Shown here: positions 41,244-51,649 of the stretch, one piece after another
Layout of the letters: every line of letters starts with the position of its first letter
Position numbering within the stretch: the first letter of the stretch is position 1
Translations under genes and position numbers: made by a program
NCBI RefSeq assembly: GCF_024713975.1
Contig: NC_091111.1
Location: 17,457,501-17,521,500 of the forward strand
Length of the DNA: 64,000 nt
Direction of reading: 5' to 3'
DNA from: Paralichthys olivaceus
Lineage: Eukaryota > Chordata > Actinopteri > Pleuronectiformes > Paralichthyidae
The notes under the pieces: generated by a model
What the model was told of the DNA's origin: nothing
The model's input: only the letters and a program-made list of their open reading frames with translations
Databases searched by the model: none

Positions 41244-43255
41244 TCGCCGGTGACGACCTCCAACCGTCCGAGCCTCCTCCATGTTTTGTATATTTCTGAG
41301 CAACCAGGAAAACTGCACTGATTTTCAATCGCAGGATTTAAGTTGAGAGGGGAAAAATAAATTCCAGCACTTTGTCTGTGATTATTGACAAACTAACTGA
41401 AGATTTGCCAAAGTGACTTTTACAAATCTAATTTGTGTCTTAATTGGAGTGACTGATCTGATTAATTGAGAGTGAAGGGCTACCTATGAATTTACATGTT
41501 CTGCCAAATTCAAGCTGACCATGCTAACATTGATAAAGTCTGCTCATTATCACCCTGCTCGTATCCCGTGAAAAAAACGAAACAAACTGTGAAAGATCAA
41601 AACCAGTACAGTTTTTTAAGGTTTGAACTGAAGTGATGTCGAACGAATTATTTAAAAAAAAATAGTCAAACTGCATTCAGTGACATATCTATTAAACCCC
41701 CGTCACACACACGCGTACACTGTAGACAGCATAGCTTTAGACTCATACGACGATGTGTGCGTGGATTCTGTTTGTGATTAAACCGCCCGCTGTGCTCGGC
41801 TTCCTGCGGCGCGGCGGGTTTCCTCTAACAGTGTTTTTGTTTCCGATGGACGAATCTGTGCTGTGTGGTGATGAAATCTAACTGCTTTGTAAAACAGTGT
41901 GATCTCACAGCTGCACTCTCATCCACCCAACTCCACTGCCTCTGACTGGAACAACACATTTCCCACAAACATCCCAGCCCCACCTGTAACAGAGCAGGTT
42001 CTGTAGCCTGAGTGGAATAATACAACCCGTGGGCTTTACACTCTGGTCCCACGACAGCTGCTGTCGTGGAAACCTCCGCTTGTGTCGTGGCGTCTATCGA
42101 CCTCGCAAAGCGCTCGAAGCCCTGAGGAGAAGTCAGTTCAGTTTCTTAAAGAAGGATGTTGAGCAAGTGATTTAAAGATCAGAGTGAAAACATAAACAGA
42201 AGAATCGTTGCTGCTGTAATTAGAGCTCATTTAACTGTTACAGTTTGACTGCTGGGAACACCAGGGTCCTTATTTATCAGACTGTGAGTAAAACAAATTG
42301 AAATCAAATATGCACAGTTTTATACACAAATGTTCCTTTAAATTGTATGTGTGATTACCAGTGTCTGTGAACAGGCTGAGCAGCGTTAAAGCACAGTCAG
42401 CCATTTTTTATATTTTTATTACTGTCAACAAACCCCATGTTGTCGTCGGCACTTCATCAGACTGTTTGAGTCTCAGCTCTGAGCTCGTGTTAGGGATCGA
42501 AAGTTAATTACAATGCATGCAAAGAAAAGTGTTGTGTGATGTACTTCACGTGTATTTTTAAAGCTTTTTAAAAATATTTTTGCTCAATGGCACTGAATTA
42601 ACAACATGAGGCTTTGACTGTACTGATGATTTGTTAATGGGACCAATTTATTGCTGGTTTTAGTCTTTTTTTATTGGGATTTATCGACAGTAAGAAAAAT
42701 CTAGAATATCAACAGACATATCCTTTATTTAAATAAAATCAGGATGAGTGTCAAACTCTGTTTTTGTAGAATAAAGTGTGATTGTTGTAAGAGCAGCGTG
42801 TCTCCTCAGAGCAGAAGGATTGAGCTGCACAGGCTGAAGAAAACCACTGGTCTCATTCCTGCCTCACAGTATTATATTTATACATGATCACACATCCTTG
42901 CCTGTGTACTATCTATTTAGGGTGTTTGTTTTTATTTTTTAGTTGAAAGAATAAATGTGCCAATGTGAATCACCCGTGCCACATCGACACCCATGCATGA
43001 AGAGCACCACGAGGAGACGGAGGAGTTGAACGACACAGGTTCACAACAACTGGTGCTTTTTTTTACGATAACCTACGACGGCTACGTTATTTTATTGTTG
43101 GACGGTTTTGTTGTGTTGAAGGCACTGTGACTGGTCAGTGTGTGTTTGTAGACTCTTGTTGTGTTGGACAGTGAACCTGTTGAATCTATACATGGCTGCT
43201 TGTTTCTTACCACAAGAATAACAGCAAAGAATAAAGTGAAAACAAAACCTCCTTC
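41244..43255 (+). other. dpysl5: dpysl5 3'UTR
   Basis: Non-coding, no frame of interest. AATAAA hexamers occur at 41356-41361, 42950-42955 and 43230-43235. The last is followed by 'TTCTTGTTGTTGTGTTT', a good G/U-rich downstream element, and is my preferred 3' end. A single TGGTGCT miR-29 seed match lies at 43051. Confidence 0.6.
43230..43235 (+). terminator. dpysl5: Likely distal poly(A) signal of dpysl5
   Basis: AATAAA with a GU-rich element 15-35 nt downstream. Confidence 0.6.
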
Positions 43256-43523
43256 TTGTTGTTGTGTTTAAAATGCAAAGGTTTGTGGTGTCAGTCGGAC
43301 TAATGTATATTAACAATTATTTTAGTAATGGATGTCTTTGAAAAAGTACAAGATGACACACACTCATTCAAAGGGCAGTAAGTCCTGTGGTGTAAATGTC
43401 ATTACATTTTGTAATAGTGAAACCTTTTCCATTATTCAGTACCTCGATCATCTGACAAAATTAGTCTGAAATTTAATTTAAAAAACATGAAAATAAATGC
43501 ATTTAACAAAAAAGAATATGTTA

Positions 43524-43563
<40 letters not shown>

Positions 43564-44290
43564 TACTGATAAATATGTGTATCTGTTGAAGGGGAAAACA
43601 AATTATAAATAGGATGACGAAGAAAAAATATAGCTAATTTACTTTAATGTTTAAGTCAATGTGATAACAAATAAAAAATATAATCGTTATCTTTGAAAAA
43701 AATGTATAAAATGTTCCTCCTTCAGTTTTTGACTGACTAACCTAAGAGGAAGAATTTATAGAGTCCCCAAATAAATGAATTCTGCGTATAACAGGTTGAG
43801 ATAAGAAGATAATGACTCAGCATTACACTTCAGACAGTTCAGACTTTGCTTCTGTGCCGTAACATTTTGTAAAAGTGAAACCTTTTCAGACGCTTTATAC
43901 ACATCCGTACTTTCATTCACTCTCTCTCACTCTTGGATCTCGATCATTTCACAAAATCACCAGTGAAAATAAATCGAGAAACGTGTGAATCTGATAAAAA
44001 CCTGTAGCTCATTTTACAAGTAAATCAATATGATAACAAATATAAAATAATTTTAAAAATTGTTAAGTTTGACTAATGTAAGCATAAGAATGTACAGGGT
44101 TCCCAAATAAAAGTATTCTGTGTATAAGGGGAATAAAATAAGAGAATGATTCAGCTCCTCTTTCTTTCTTTCTTTTTACCTTCATTGTTTTATTTTAAAT
44201 TCAGCTTGTTAATATCTGCGTGTCTGGATCAGAGTCCTCAGAATAAAGTGCTGAGCAGGGACAGACCCAGTGAATCGGGTTAATCCCCGA
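43256..44290. other. Intergenic stretch between dpysl5 and mapre3
   Basis: AT-rich with no gene. It contains an (AT)n array (43526-43560). A 1-kb neighbourhood shows a loose duplication: 'TAACATTTTGTAAAAGTGAA' near 43860 resembles 'CATTTTGTAATAGTGAAACC' near 43406, and each is followed by 'CTTTTC', a 'CTCGATCAT' phrase and an '(A)AATAAAxGxATTCTG' phrase. This suggests an old local duplication of about 400 bp. Confidence 0.5.
43526..43560. repeat. (AT)n microsatellite
   Basis: Perfect AT array between dpysl5 and mapre3. Confidence 0.95.
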
Positions 44291-45020
44291 ACAAGGGCCT
44301 GAGTCACGCCGCTGCCGGACTCTGTCTCCAACATGGCGGCCGGAGCGAACTCCAGTTTCACCGCACACGGTCGCAAATCCGGCAACCTGCGCACTTCCGG
44401 CGGCTTAGCCCCGGCGCGGTCCCGCAGAATCCCGCGGGAGTTTGCGTTGCCAGTGACGGAGAGCAGCAGTTGATGAGCGGCGACAACCGGACGACACGCA
44501 CACAGAGGCTCCGGTGAGTAGATCCAGCTCCACTTTAAACTCACACTTTAACGTTTTGCACCAGAGTGTCCGCGGTGGGTTCGATTCTCGAGTCCGATAA
44601 AGAGTTGCACGATGCGGGAGTTCCCCCCCTCCTCCTCCTCCCCCCTAGCTAATGTGCGCGTGTGTTCCCGCACAGGCCTCCAGAGGGGGGTAACGGTGTC
44701 TCTCCAGGAGAAGTCCCGCATTCTCCCGTGTTTACCTCCGCCCGGTCCGCGCGGTTCCGTCCAATCGACCTCCATTTAATTTGAATTCAAACAAACACGA
44801 CAATCCACAGTGACGCAGCTAGCCCCTGTTAGCCGGGAGCTAGCGAACGGGCACTGTCACCGCCGCAGCCGAGTCCGAGGCGCCGTGAGGCGGCTGCGAC
44901 TGTCAACAGTGATCCGAGCGGCGGGAGCGACTGTCGCGTGAGTCCGCACGTGTTTACACCGACACACAACAAGTACACGACCGCTGCACTCCGTGTGTGT
45001 GTGTACTTTGCTGCGCGGTC
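44291..45020 (+). promoter_or_regulatory. mapre3: mapre3 CpG-island promoter and first exon(s)
   Basis: GC- and CpG-rich block. A YY1-type motif AACATGGCGGC (44330-44340), usual close to start sites, is followed by a candidate non-coding first exon ending at the donor CCG|GTGAGTA (last base 44513). A second GC-rich block ends near 44935 at GC|GTGAGTCC and could be an alternative first exon. Start sites are inferred. Confidence 0.55.
44333..44473 (+). other. Possible upstream ORF in mapre3 exon 1 (46 codons)
   Basis: If transcription starts before the YY1 motif, its ATG opens a 46-codon frame, MAAGANSSFTAHGRKSGN onward, ending at TGA 44471-44473, within the first exon. The ATG sits in a fair Kozak context (AACATGG). 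It would end far upstream of the EB3 ATG in the spliced RNA. Confidence 0.3.
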
Positions 45021-46194
45021 GAGGTACTTGTACTTTACTACATGCGGGTTTTTGTACTTCACTCGGCCTGTGACACTTGTAATTCACACGTGACTTTAGT
45101 TCTGTGATTTGACGCGATCACACCATCGCTGTCTTTCATTCTATGTTGAGTTTAATGCTCAACACTCCTCCCTCTGTTTTATTTGTACTATTCTTCTCAT
45201 TCCACTTGTTCTGGTTTAGTTTGTTTATACTGATTTATCCTCTTTTATTTCTTTTACCTCCTTCAATCCTCTTTTATTTCTTTTACCTCCTTCAATCCTC
45301 TTTTATTTTGCTCGTCCAGTCTTTTACTTTGCTTGAATTTCCTTTCAGTGTCTGTCTTTAGTCTCTGTGTTGTTTTTTAATGTCCCTGTGCAGCGTCCAT
45401 TATGACTCCATCACTCTTTATACCTGACAGCTACGAAGAACTTTTTTAAAATCTGATGCCTCCAGCAGTTTATATCTTTTCTCCTTTAGCGCATTTTCTT
45501 TTTCACCTAAAACGAGGTTAATCGACATTATTGATTGTATGTTAATTTGTCCCTCACATGTCTGAGCAGGTTGCAGTGACATCATAGTTGTAAATATGTG
45601 TAATGTACTTGCTTTGTAGGTAAGGTAAGGATTCAATGGGGTATTTCTCAGTTGTAAATTCAGGCTACACCAACAGAAATACTTATAACTGGTAGATTAA
45701 GCAGTGACACACGTGCCTGTGTTGGACAGTGCAGCCTCTGTGAAGCTCTGCTCTCAGGAAGTGATGGTTCAGCAGAACGCTCTCCGTGCTGTTAGTGTTG
45801 GAGTCTGTTTACAGGAAATACCTCCATGTTGTTTGGTATTTTCTTATCTGGGATGAATTACTGCCGTATCGGTTTTGACGTCTTTTCTTGTCGAGCTGAG
45901 CCGTCTGCGTGAACTGTGATGTGCTGCAGCGTGTTGGACTTTGGCTAAAAGGATTAACAGAGGTCAAGATTAGTGACATAGTTAGTGAACTATCGAGTGG
46001 TGGCTCGTTAATCTGTTGTGTGTCTTAGTGTTGTAACCCTGTGGAGGCACTCGGGAGCAAGACTCCATGTTTTAATAGAGGCAGGTAAAGAGGAAGATAG
46101 TCATATAATGGACATAAAACTTTATTAGGATTATCAGGTTGGTATGAATGTTTGCAGGCCTAATATCTCACATGACATTGGTTTCTGTCTCCAG
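44514..46194 (+). other. mapre3: mapre3 intron 1
   Basis: The GC-rich part continues to about 45020. The rest is AT-rich and non-coding, with a 29-bp minisatellite at 45241-45309. No exon was recognised. Confidence 0.55.
45241..45309. repeat. 29-bp tandem repeat, two copies plus a partial third
   Basis: Unit begins TCTTTTATTTCTTTTACCTC and ends CTTCAATCC. Copies at 45241-45269 and 45270-45298 are identical, and a third is truncated after TCTTTTATTT. Confidence 0.95.
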
Positions 46195-46262
46195 ATCTTT
46201 TTGTAAGGTGGTCCAGCACAACCTGATTCAAACAGTTCACACCGAACACACACCCAGCGCAG
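46195..46262 (+). other. mapre3: Probable second 5'UTR exon of mapre3
   Basis: A 68-nt segment preceded by 'GTTTCTGTCTCCAG' and followed by the strong donor GCAG|GTGAGT. It contains no ATG, as expected for a leader exon, and sits 324 bp before the coding start exon. Confidence 0.45.
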
Positions 46263-46585
46263 GTGAGTTCAGTATTTTATTTCATTTATTTTGCAAAGTA
46301 AATCCAGAAAATATCACATATCACCTTTTAATTGACAGGATACGTTTTAAAATAGCAGCGTAAGAGTTTTTTAAAATTCAGATACGACTCTGCTCTACCT
46401 GTTGCCGTGAGGAAGACGGCACTTACAGTTGTCAATTAGTTAATGGGATTTTAATAAAGGACTTACTTTATAGTATTTCCAACCTGAAAAACATTTATCT
46501 GAATATTTATTCCTTTTCACATTCCACCAGTTTCTTCTTCACAAAAAAAGCCAGAAAACCTCGTGTGTTTTTCTGAAGCAGGAGG

Positions 46586-49148
46586 ATGGCGGTGAATGTC
46601 TACTCCACCTCTATGACAATAGAGAACCTGAGTCGTCATGACATGTTGGCCTGGGTCAACGACTCTCTACAGCTCAACTACACAAAGATCGAGCAGCTCT
46701 GTACAGGTGAATAATCGTTTTCACAGTTAGCATGTAATTAAATATAAAGTGTATATTGAGCTGCAAAAGTAAATATGTCCGTGTGATTTTATTTTTTCCC
46801 CCTAGGTTCTGCATACTGTCATTTGATGGACATGTTGTTTCCAGGCTGCATAATGGTTAAGAAAGTTAAATTCAACGCTAAATTGGAACATGAATACATC
46901 CAAAATTTCAAAGTCTTACAGGCCGGGTTCAAGAGAATGAATGTGGACAAGGTGAGGACACACTCGTCTTTGGATTTTGACACATTAATCATGAGCTTGT
47001 CCCTCTGTCCCTGTGGGAGTAGTTTTTCTGTTTTCCCTCAGATCTATATCCAGGTCTGTCTCTTGTTGTCTCTGCTATTTAAATAACACTACACTGTGTG
47101 TGGTCGTAGCATTTCTGTGAAATATGTCTTCAACACATTGCCCCTGTCCTCCTTTCTCTCTTTCCCTCAGATTATACCGGTCGAGAAGTTGGTGAAGGGC
47201 AAGTTCCAGGACAACTTTGAGTTTCTTCAGTGGTTTAAGAAGTTTTTCGATGCCAACTATGACGGAAAAGAATACGACCCTATGCTGACACGGCAGGGCC
47301 AGGAGGGAACGCCGCCGCCACCACATAACCCAGGTACGCTACACGAGTAGGTGAGACGCAGTCCGCCTGTATGTGAACTCAGAGGGTTTCATTTCATTGC
47401 TCTCACCTCTTCATGCAACCACACCCCCAACTCTAACCCAGGTGAACCCATTCATCACAAACCTAAAAGACCCTCTCGCTCAGGTAACATCCCCTCCATC
47501 GAGCATATGTGTGTGTGTGTGAGATCCCCTCCATCGAGCATATGTTTGTGTGTGTGTGTGTGTAAGTGTGATCCTCTCCATGCTTGCAGAGTTTTTTTTT
47601 TACCAAAGATCATACTGTGAATTAGCATCTATTGTTTTTCTAACCCAGTTTAGATGAAACAACGTCCACTTGTGTTTGACAAAAGCACTGACAGGCACAG
47701 CTGCTTTCATCTAAAAAGACATGTGGAATGGTCTGTTCTGACATTTTGTGGGCTTTGATTGCGTCTCTGTAGTTCTGTGCACCTACAAAGTTTTAAACAG
47801 GCGTGTGATACAATGCTTTTTACATTTTTATTACAGTTTTTACAATTCCACAGACTAGAGTCTAAATCTGGTGTCCTGTCTGAAACAGATTGGTGTTGAT
47901 TGTTGTCATTGATTTGTTTCAGGCAAACGTGTATTTAAGAAAACAAAATTCATATTACATGTAACATCATTTATCAAGTCATGCACTGTATAAGGGAGAA
48001 TAATGTGTTTTATGGTCAACAAAGTGTGATAAAATAAAACTGCAAACACACAATCATGTGACAAGTTTTGTAATAAATTCGCTAAAACCCCCACTCACAG
48101 TGTCAACCTCCTTTTAAAGTTATCAAGGTAGAGATACAGAAAGGCATTAGTGATACAGTACAGTGTGGATACTGTATGTAAACATGTTTGTGTGTTTCTG
48201 TCTCCCCAGGCCCCATGAGAACGTCTCCCACAGTACCCAAGACTGCCCCCGCCCCACAAAGGCAGATCAACTTAGCAGCCACCCGCAAGCCCACTCCTGT
48301 GACCCGTAATGGTGGAGATGCTGAGCTCCTGGAGCTCAACCAGCAGGTACCACTGCTCCGATCTGTCTAAAGTTACACAGCGACAGAGGCTACGTGTCCT
48401 CATTGAAAAAAGCAGTGTTGGGTTGAGAATAACAAATGAGTCCAGACAGGACCAACAACAGAATGAATACAAAATGACTGGAAGGTTCATGTCATGATGA
48501 ATCGGTGCAGAAAGTTGCAGACTGACTGTGTTACAATCTTTAAACAGTTTAATGGCCGATAAATAAATGTTATTGAAATTGTCATTTTAGATAAATTACA
48601 TTTTAAAATTACACACTATCATGTCCAGGGTTGTTTTTTGTATTAGTATTGATTATTAACCTTCTACGAATGTGATCTTGATGGCTCTTCTCCGTGGCTG
48701 TCACACAGGTGCTGGATCTGAAGCTGACTGTCGACGGACTTGAGAAGGAGAGGGACTTTTACTTTGGAAAGCTCAGAGACATCGAGCTCATCTGTCAGGA
48801 ACATGAAAACGAAAACAGCCCAGCCCTCAGCAAAATCATCAACATACTCTACGCTACAGAGGTAAACACGGTCAAATGATAAATATATAGTTCTACAGTG
48901 TTGTAGTCTAATTCTGACATGTGATAACTGAGGCCTGGATCAGATCATTATCATTGGTTGAGCACATCAATCATGTTTCCATGCACAGAGACCAGGTTAC
49001 TCACAGAAATGAGATTACACCTATACAAACACCAAGATCAGCCACCCTGTCACTCACTGACCCACGTTTTCTTTTCCAGGATGGATTTGCGCCACCAGAA
49101 GATGACGAAATTGATGAAGGAGGACAGGGAGACCAAGAGGAGTTCTGA
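46586..49148 (+). CDS. mapre3: Microtubule-associated protein RP/EB family member 3 (EB3), 7 coding exons
   Basis: Tracks growing microtubule plus ends and recruits other tip proteins. Exons: 46586-46706, 46806-46951, 47171-47333, 47442-47483 (probably alternative), 48210-48346, 48709-48861, 49080-49148. This gives 276 residues, or 262 without the 42-nt exon; human EB3 is 281. The N-terminal calponin-homology domain (about residues 1-130) reads [20 protein letters not shown] and on through [21 protein letters not shown] basic linker follows, then the coiled-coil EB homology domain with ERDFYF (FYF at 220-222), which binds SxIP motifs. The acidic tail [11 protein letters not shown] ends in Phe, not the usual Tyr. 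EB3 rather than EB1 is supported by [22 protein letters not shown] and QEHENENSP, and by the neighbours. The ATG is 4-5 nt inside its exon. Confidence 0.95.
47442..47483 (+). CDS. mapre3: mapre3 42-nt cassette exon in the linker
   Basis: Acceptor 'CTCTAACCCAG', donor 'TCAG|GTAAC'. Both flanking introns are phase 1, so the exon can be skipped without a frame shift. It encodes about 14 residues ([14 protein letters not shown]), at the place where human EB3 has the DQIFNKSKKLIGTAV segment that differs between its long and short isoforms. It adds basic charge to the linker after the CH domain. Confidence 0.65.
47489..47563 (+). repeat. Duplicated UG-rich module beside the mapre3 cassette exon
   Basis: ATCCCCTCCATCGAGCATAT followed by (GT)n occurs twice, at 47489 and 47524, a 35-bp period. 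The first copy starts 6 nt into the intron. Confidence 0.9.
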
Positions 49149-50480
49149 ACTCTTCTTCTTCATCTTTATCGCAATCAGTTTGTTCCCCCCTCTTCCTTTA
49201 ACCTCCCTGATCATTATCCTAATCTATCCTCCTCTTTTGCCCCTTTTATTTCACTTTTTCCGCCCCTTAAGTCTCCCATTTCATCTGTCCATGTCCATGA
49301 CGACTTTTTTTGTACTGCCTGGCTTGGCTCCCTCGACTTATTCCAACTGGTTACCAGAGAGGACAGCAGCACTTCAGGGCTAGTTTAGCCTTGCTAGCCT
49401 GTCAAAGGTTTAAGATTAATAGCAATGAGATTGCAGGGATCTGAAAAACAACAGTGCTATCAGTCTGTCTAAAGAGTCCCTTAGTGTCACGGTGCACTGT
49501 GACAGGTGACCAAACATTGACACACACATGTGCATCAGGGTTCTCTGCAGAGTTTATTTATGAAACCATGCAGTGATTGGTTTGCAATATTTTGGCTGGA
49601 AATTTCACACAGTGAGATTATGAATGGTTTTAAGCCCCTTAGGAAAGAGGCCTGCACATGCATATATTAGATATATGTATACCATAACACATTTTAGCCT
49701 GGAAACATATCACTGACTTTGAATTGCTCACATGTACTTGCATAAAGAAAGTCTTCATTCCGAAGCAAAAAGCATCACAGAGCATGTTCGTATGTCGTCC
49801 CACCGGAGAGGGTTTGCTAATGAAACTGTTGTGAAAGCTTGTTTATTGTGATGTATTTATGTTTTTATTTATTTATCTTTTTTTAATCTGCTCCATACAG
49901 TTTCAAGAAAAAAAGAAAGAAAAAAAAGGTGTTTCGGGATTTGGGGAAATTGACATTCTTGCACTAAATGTAGCGACACAAACTGACTGACACGATCTAA
50001 AATGCCAACGTGCAGTGACTGGCTGCTGCCAGGAACATACAGCAACATGCATTTTTATATTTTGTAGATTTGTTTTAATTTGCACTGAATTCCTCATTGG
50101 CCAAGTCAGAGGCGTCAGTGTTAAAGTTATTTATCAGACAAATGTCAAGCTTTGAGTTCTATGAATGAACAAATGGGAAAAAGAAACGACAGACTGACAC
50201 TACTAAACTAAAACTAATGTTTGACTGTGATCTTTGAGTTAAACATTTTAGCTGCTATCATTACTCTTCTGTTGCCGTATCTTACTGGGTTTGAGCCGAG
50301 CGGTAAAAGCCACAGTGGCTGCCCAGGAGCTATGGGTGTGGTTTATTGTGACTGAGTGTGATTGACATCTGTCGGACCCGTCAGAGAAAACAAAACATCA
50401 AACCCTCTCTCACTGCTTGTCGTCATGGCAGCCGTGTGATCAACTTGCATCCTTTGGAGTTACTGCTGGAACGCAATAAA
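49149..50480 (+). other. mapre3: mapre3 3'UTR
   Basis: No coding signal. Ends at a clear AATAAA (50475-50480) followed by 'TTTTTTGTTGTGTTTGCGTT', a strong GU-rich downstream element. Confidence 0.7.
50475..50480 (+). terminator. mapre3: Poly(A) signal of mapre3
   Basis: AATAAA with a GU-rich tract starting about 17 nt downstream. Confidence 0.75.
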
Positions 50481-50509
50481 CTTCTGAGTAACAGAGCTTT
50501 TTGTTGTGT

Positions 50510-51500
50510 TTGCGTTGTTTTATTTCATTAGTATCACTGTGAATCAGTATTAGACTGTGGCAAATTCATCATGAGACACATCGACAGTGTAACCACAAGG
50601 GTTTCTGTCATGTTACCAAAAAATCAGATGCACTCAAGGTACAGATGTGTTGATAAGGAAGCAAAAGGAGAGTTGACTCGTAGCTACATATTAACTCAGT
50701 GGGACGTCTGCTGTGGTCAGTGGTTAAACTTCCACTCACAGTGAAAGGAAGAGATGTTGAGAGAGATCCAGGAGGTTTGAGCCAAACACTAAGCGACTCA
50801 TTTAAGAGTCACAGCAGCCAACGCTCACCGTCTGTTCACAGACAACAGCCAGAAACAAAACTGCAGCAGGTCCGCGGTGTAATTGGACCTGGCAGTTGTC
50901 AGTGATTGAACCCACAACAGGGACATTACAGGGACGGGATAATACATTTCTACAGCAGGATTTAAAAATTTTAACACTAGAATATATTTTCTGTTGTTGC
51001 CTTTTCCTGCCACTGTTTTGTGTTGTCACTCAGATATATTCCAAAAAATATACAAATATAGTGAGATATACAGTAAATAAAATAAATATAGCGTGTTATA
51101 CAGCTACACACCAGCTGATTGATATTAGTTCTACATGTTAAAGTAAAATAGAGATTGATAATAATCGTTTTTGTTATTTTAAACTGAAAATCTTCGGGAC
51201 ATTTGAAAATACCACAAGAAATAAAAGCTGTAAGTTTCATCAAATGTTCAAACTTCATAGAAAAAAAAAATCCTTTGCAGATTAATCGATGATTAAAACA
51301 ATCGAGCACAGATAGATTTTTCTATCTCATCATGTTCAGACGCCATTTTTAAATGGATGTAGACACAGATGTGATATTTCTCCTGTCACCGACCATGAAC
51401 AGAAACAAATGGACAAACACAACGAGATCAATTAAAGAACATGTTAACGATTCGCGCTTAACGAACTTCGACCACGTGCTTAAATTAATGAAGAGGATGA
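50510..51500. other. Intergenic stretch between mapre3 and tmem214
   Basis: About 1 kb of AT-rich DNA. Nothing recognised in it. Confidence 0.6.
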
Positions 51501-51649
51501 GGGTTAGCGGTCCTCGCGCGTCACCGTGACGTCATGCCGGCAGAGAGACGTGGCACGCCGACGTTTAAATGAACCGGAGCCGTTAACGAAGCGTCGCCCT
51601 GTTTCTCACCGAGCAGCCCGAGCGACACGCAGCCACCGGCACCGGAGAC
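51501..51649 (+). promoter_or_regulatory. tmem214: tmem214 promoter with CRE and XBP1-type motifs
   Basis: CpG-rich block before the ATG. It holds a perfect CRE palindrome TGACGTCA (51527-51534) and, 14 bp further on, ACGTGGC (51548-51554), the reverse complement of the XBP1/UPRE core GCCACGT. Transcription start is inferred to lie between about 51560 and 51640. Confidence 0.5.

Noticed and set aside
44209-44775. Minus-strand frames in the mapre3 CpG island
   Set aside because: CpG islands are poor in stop codons; no splice sites or motif on the minus strand support a gene.
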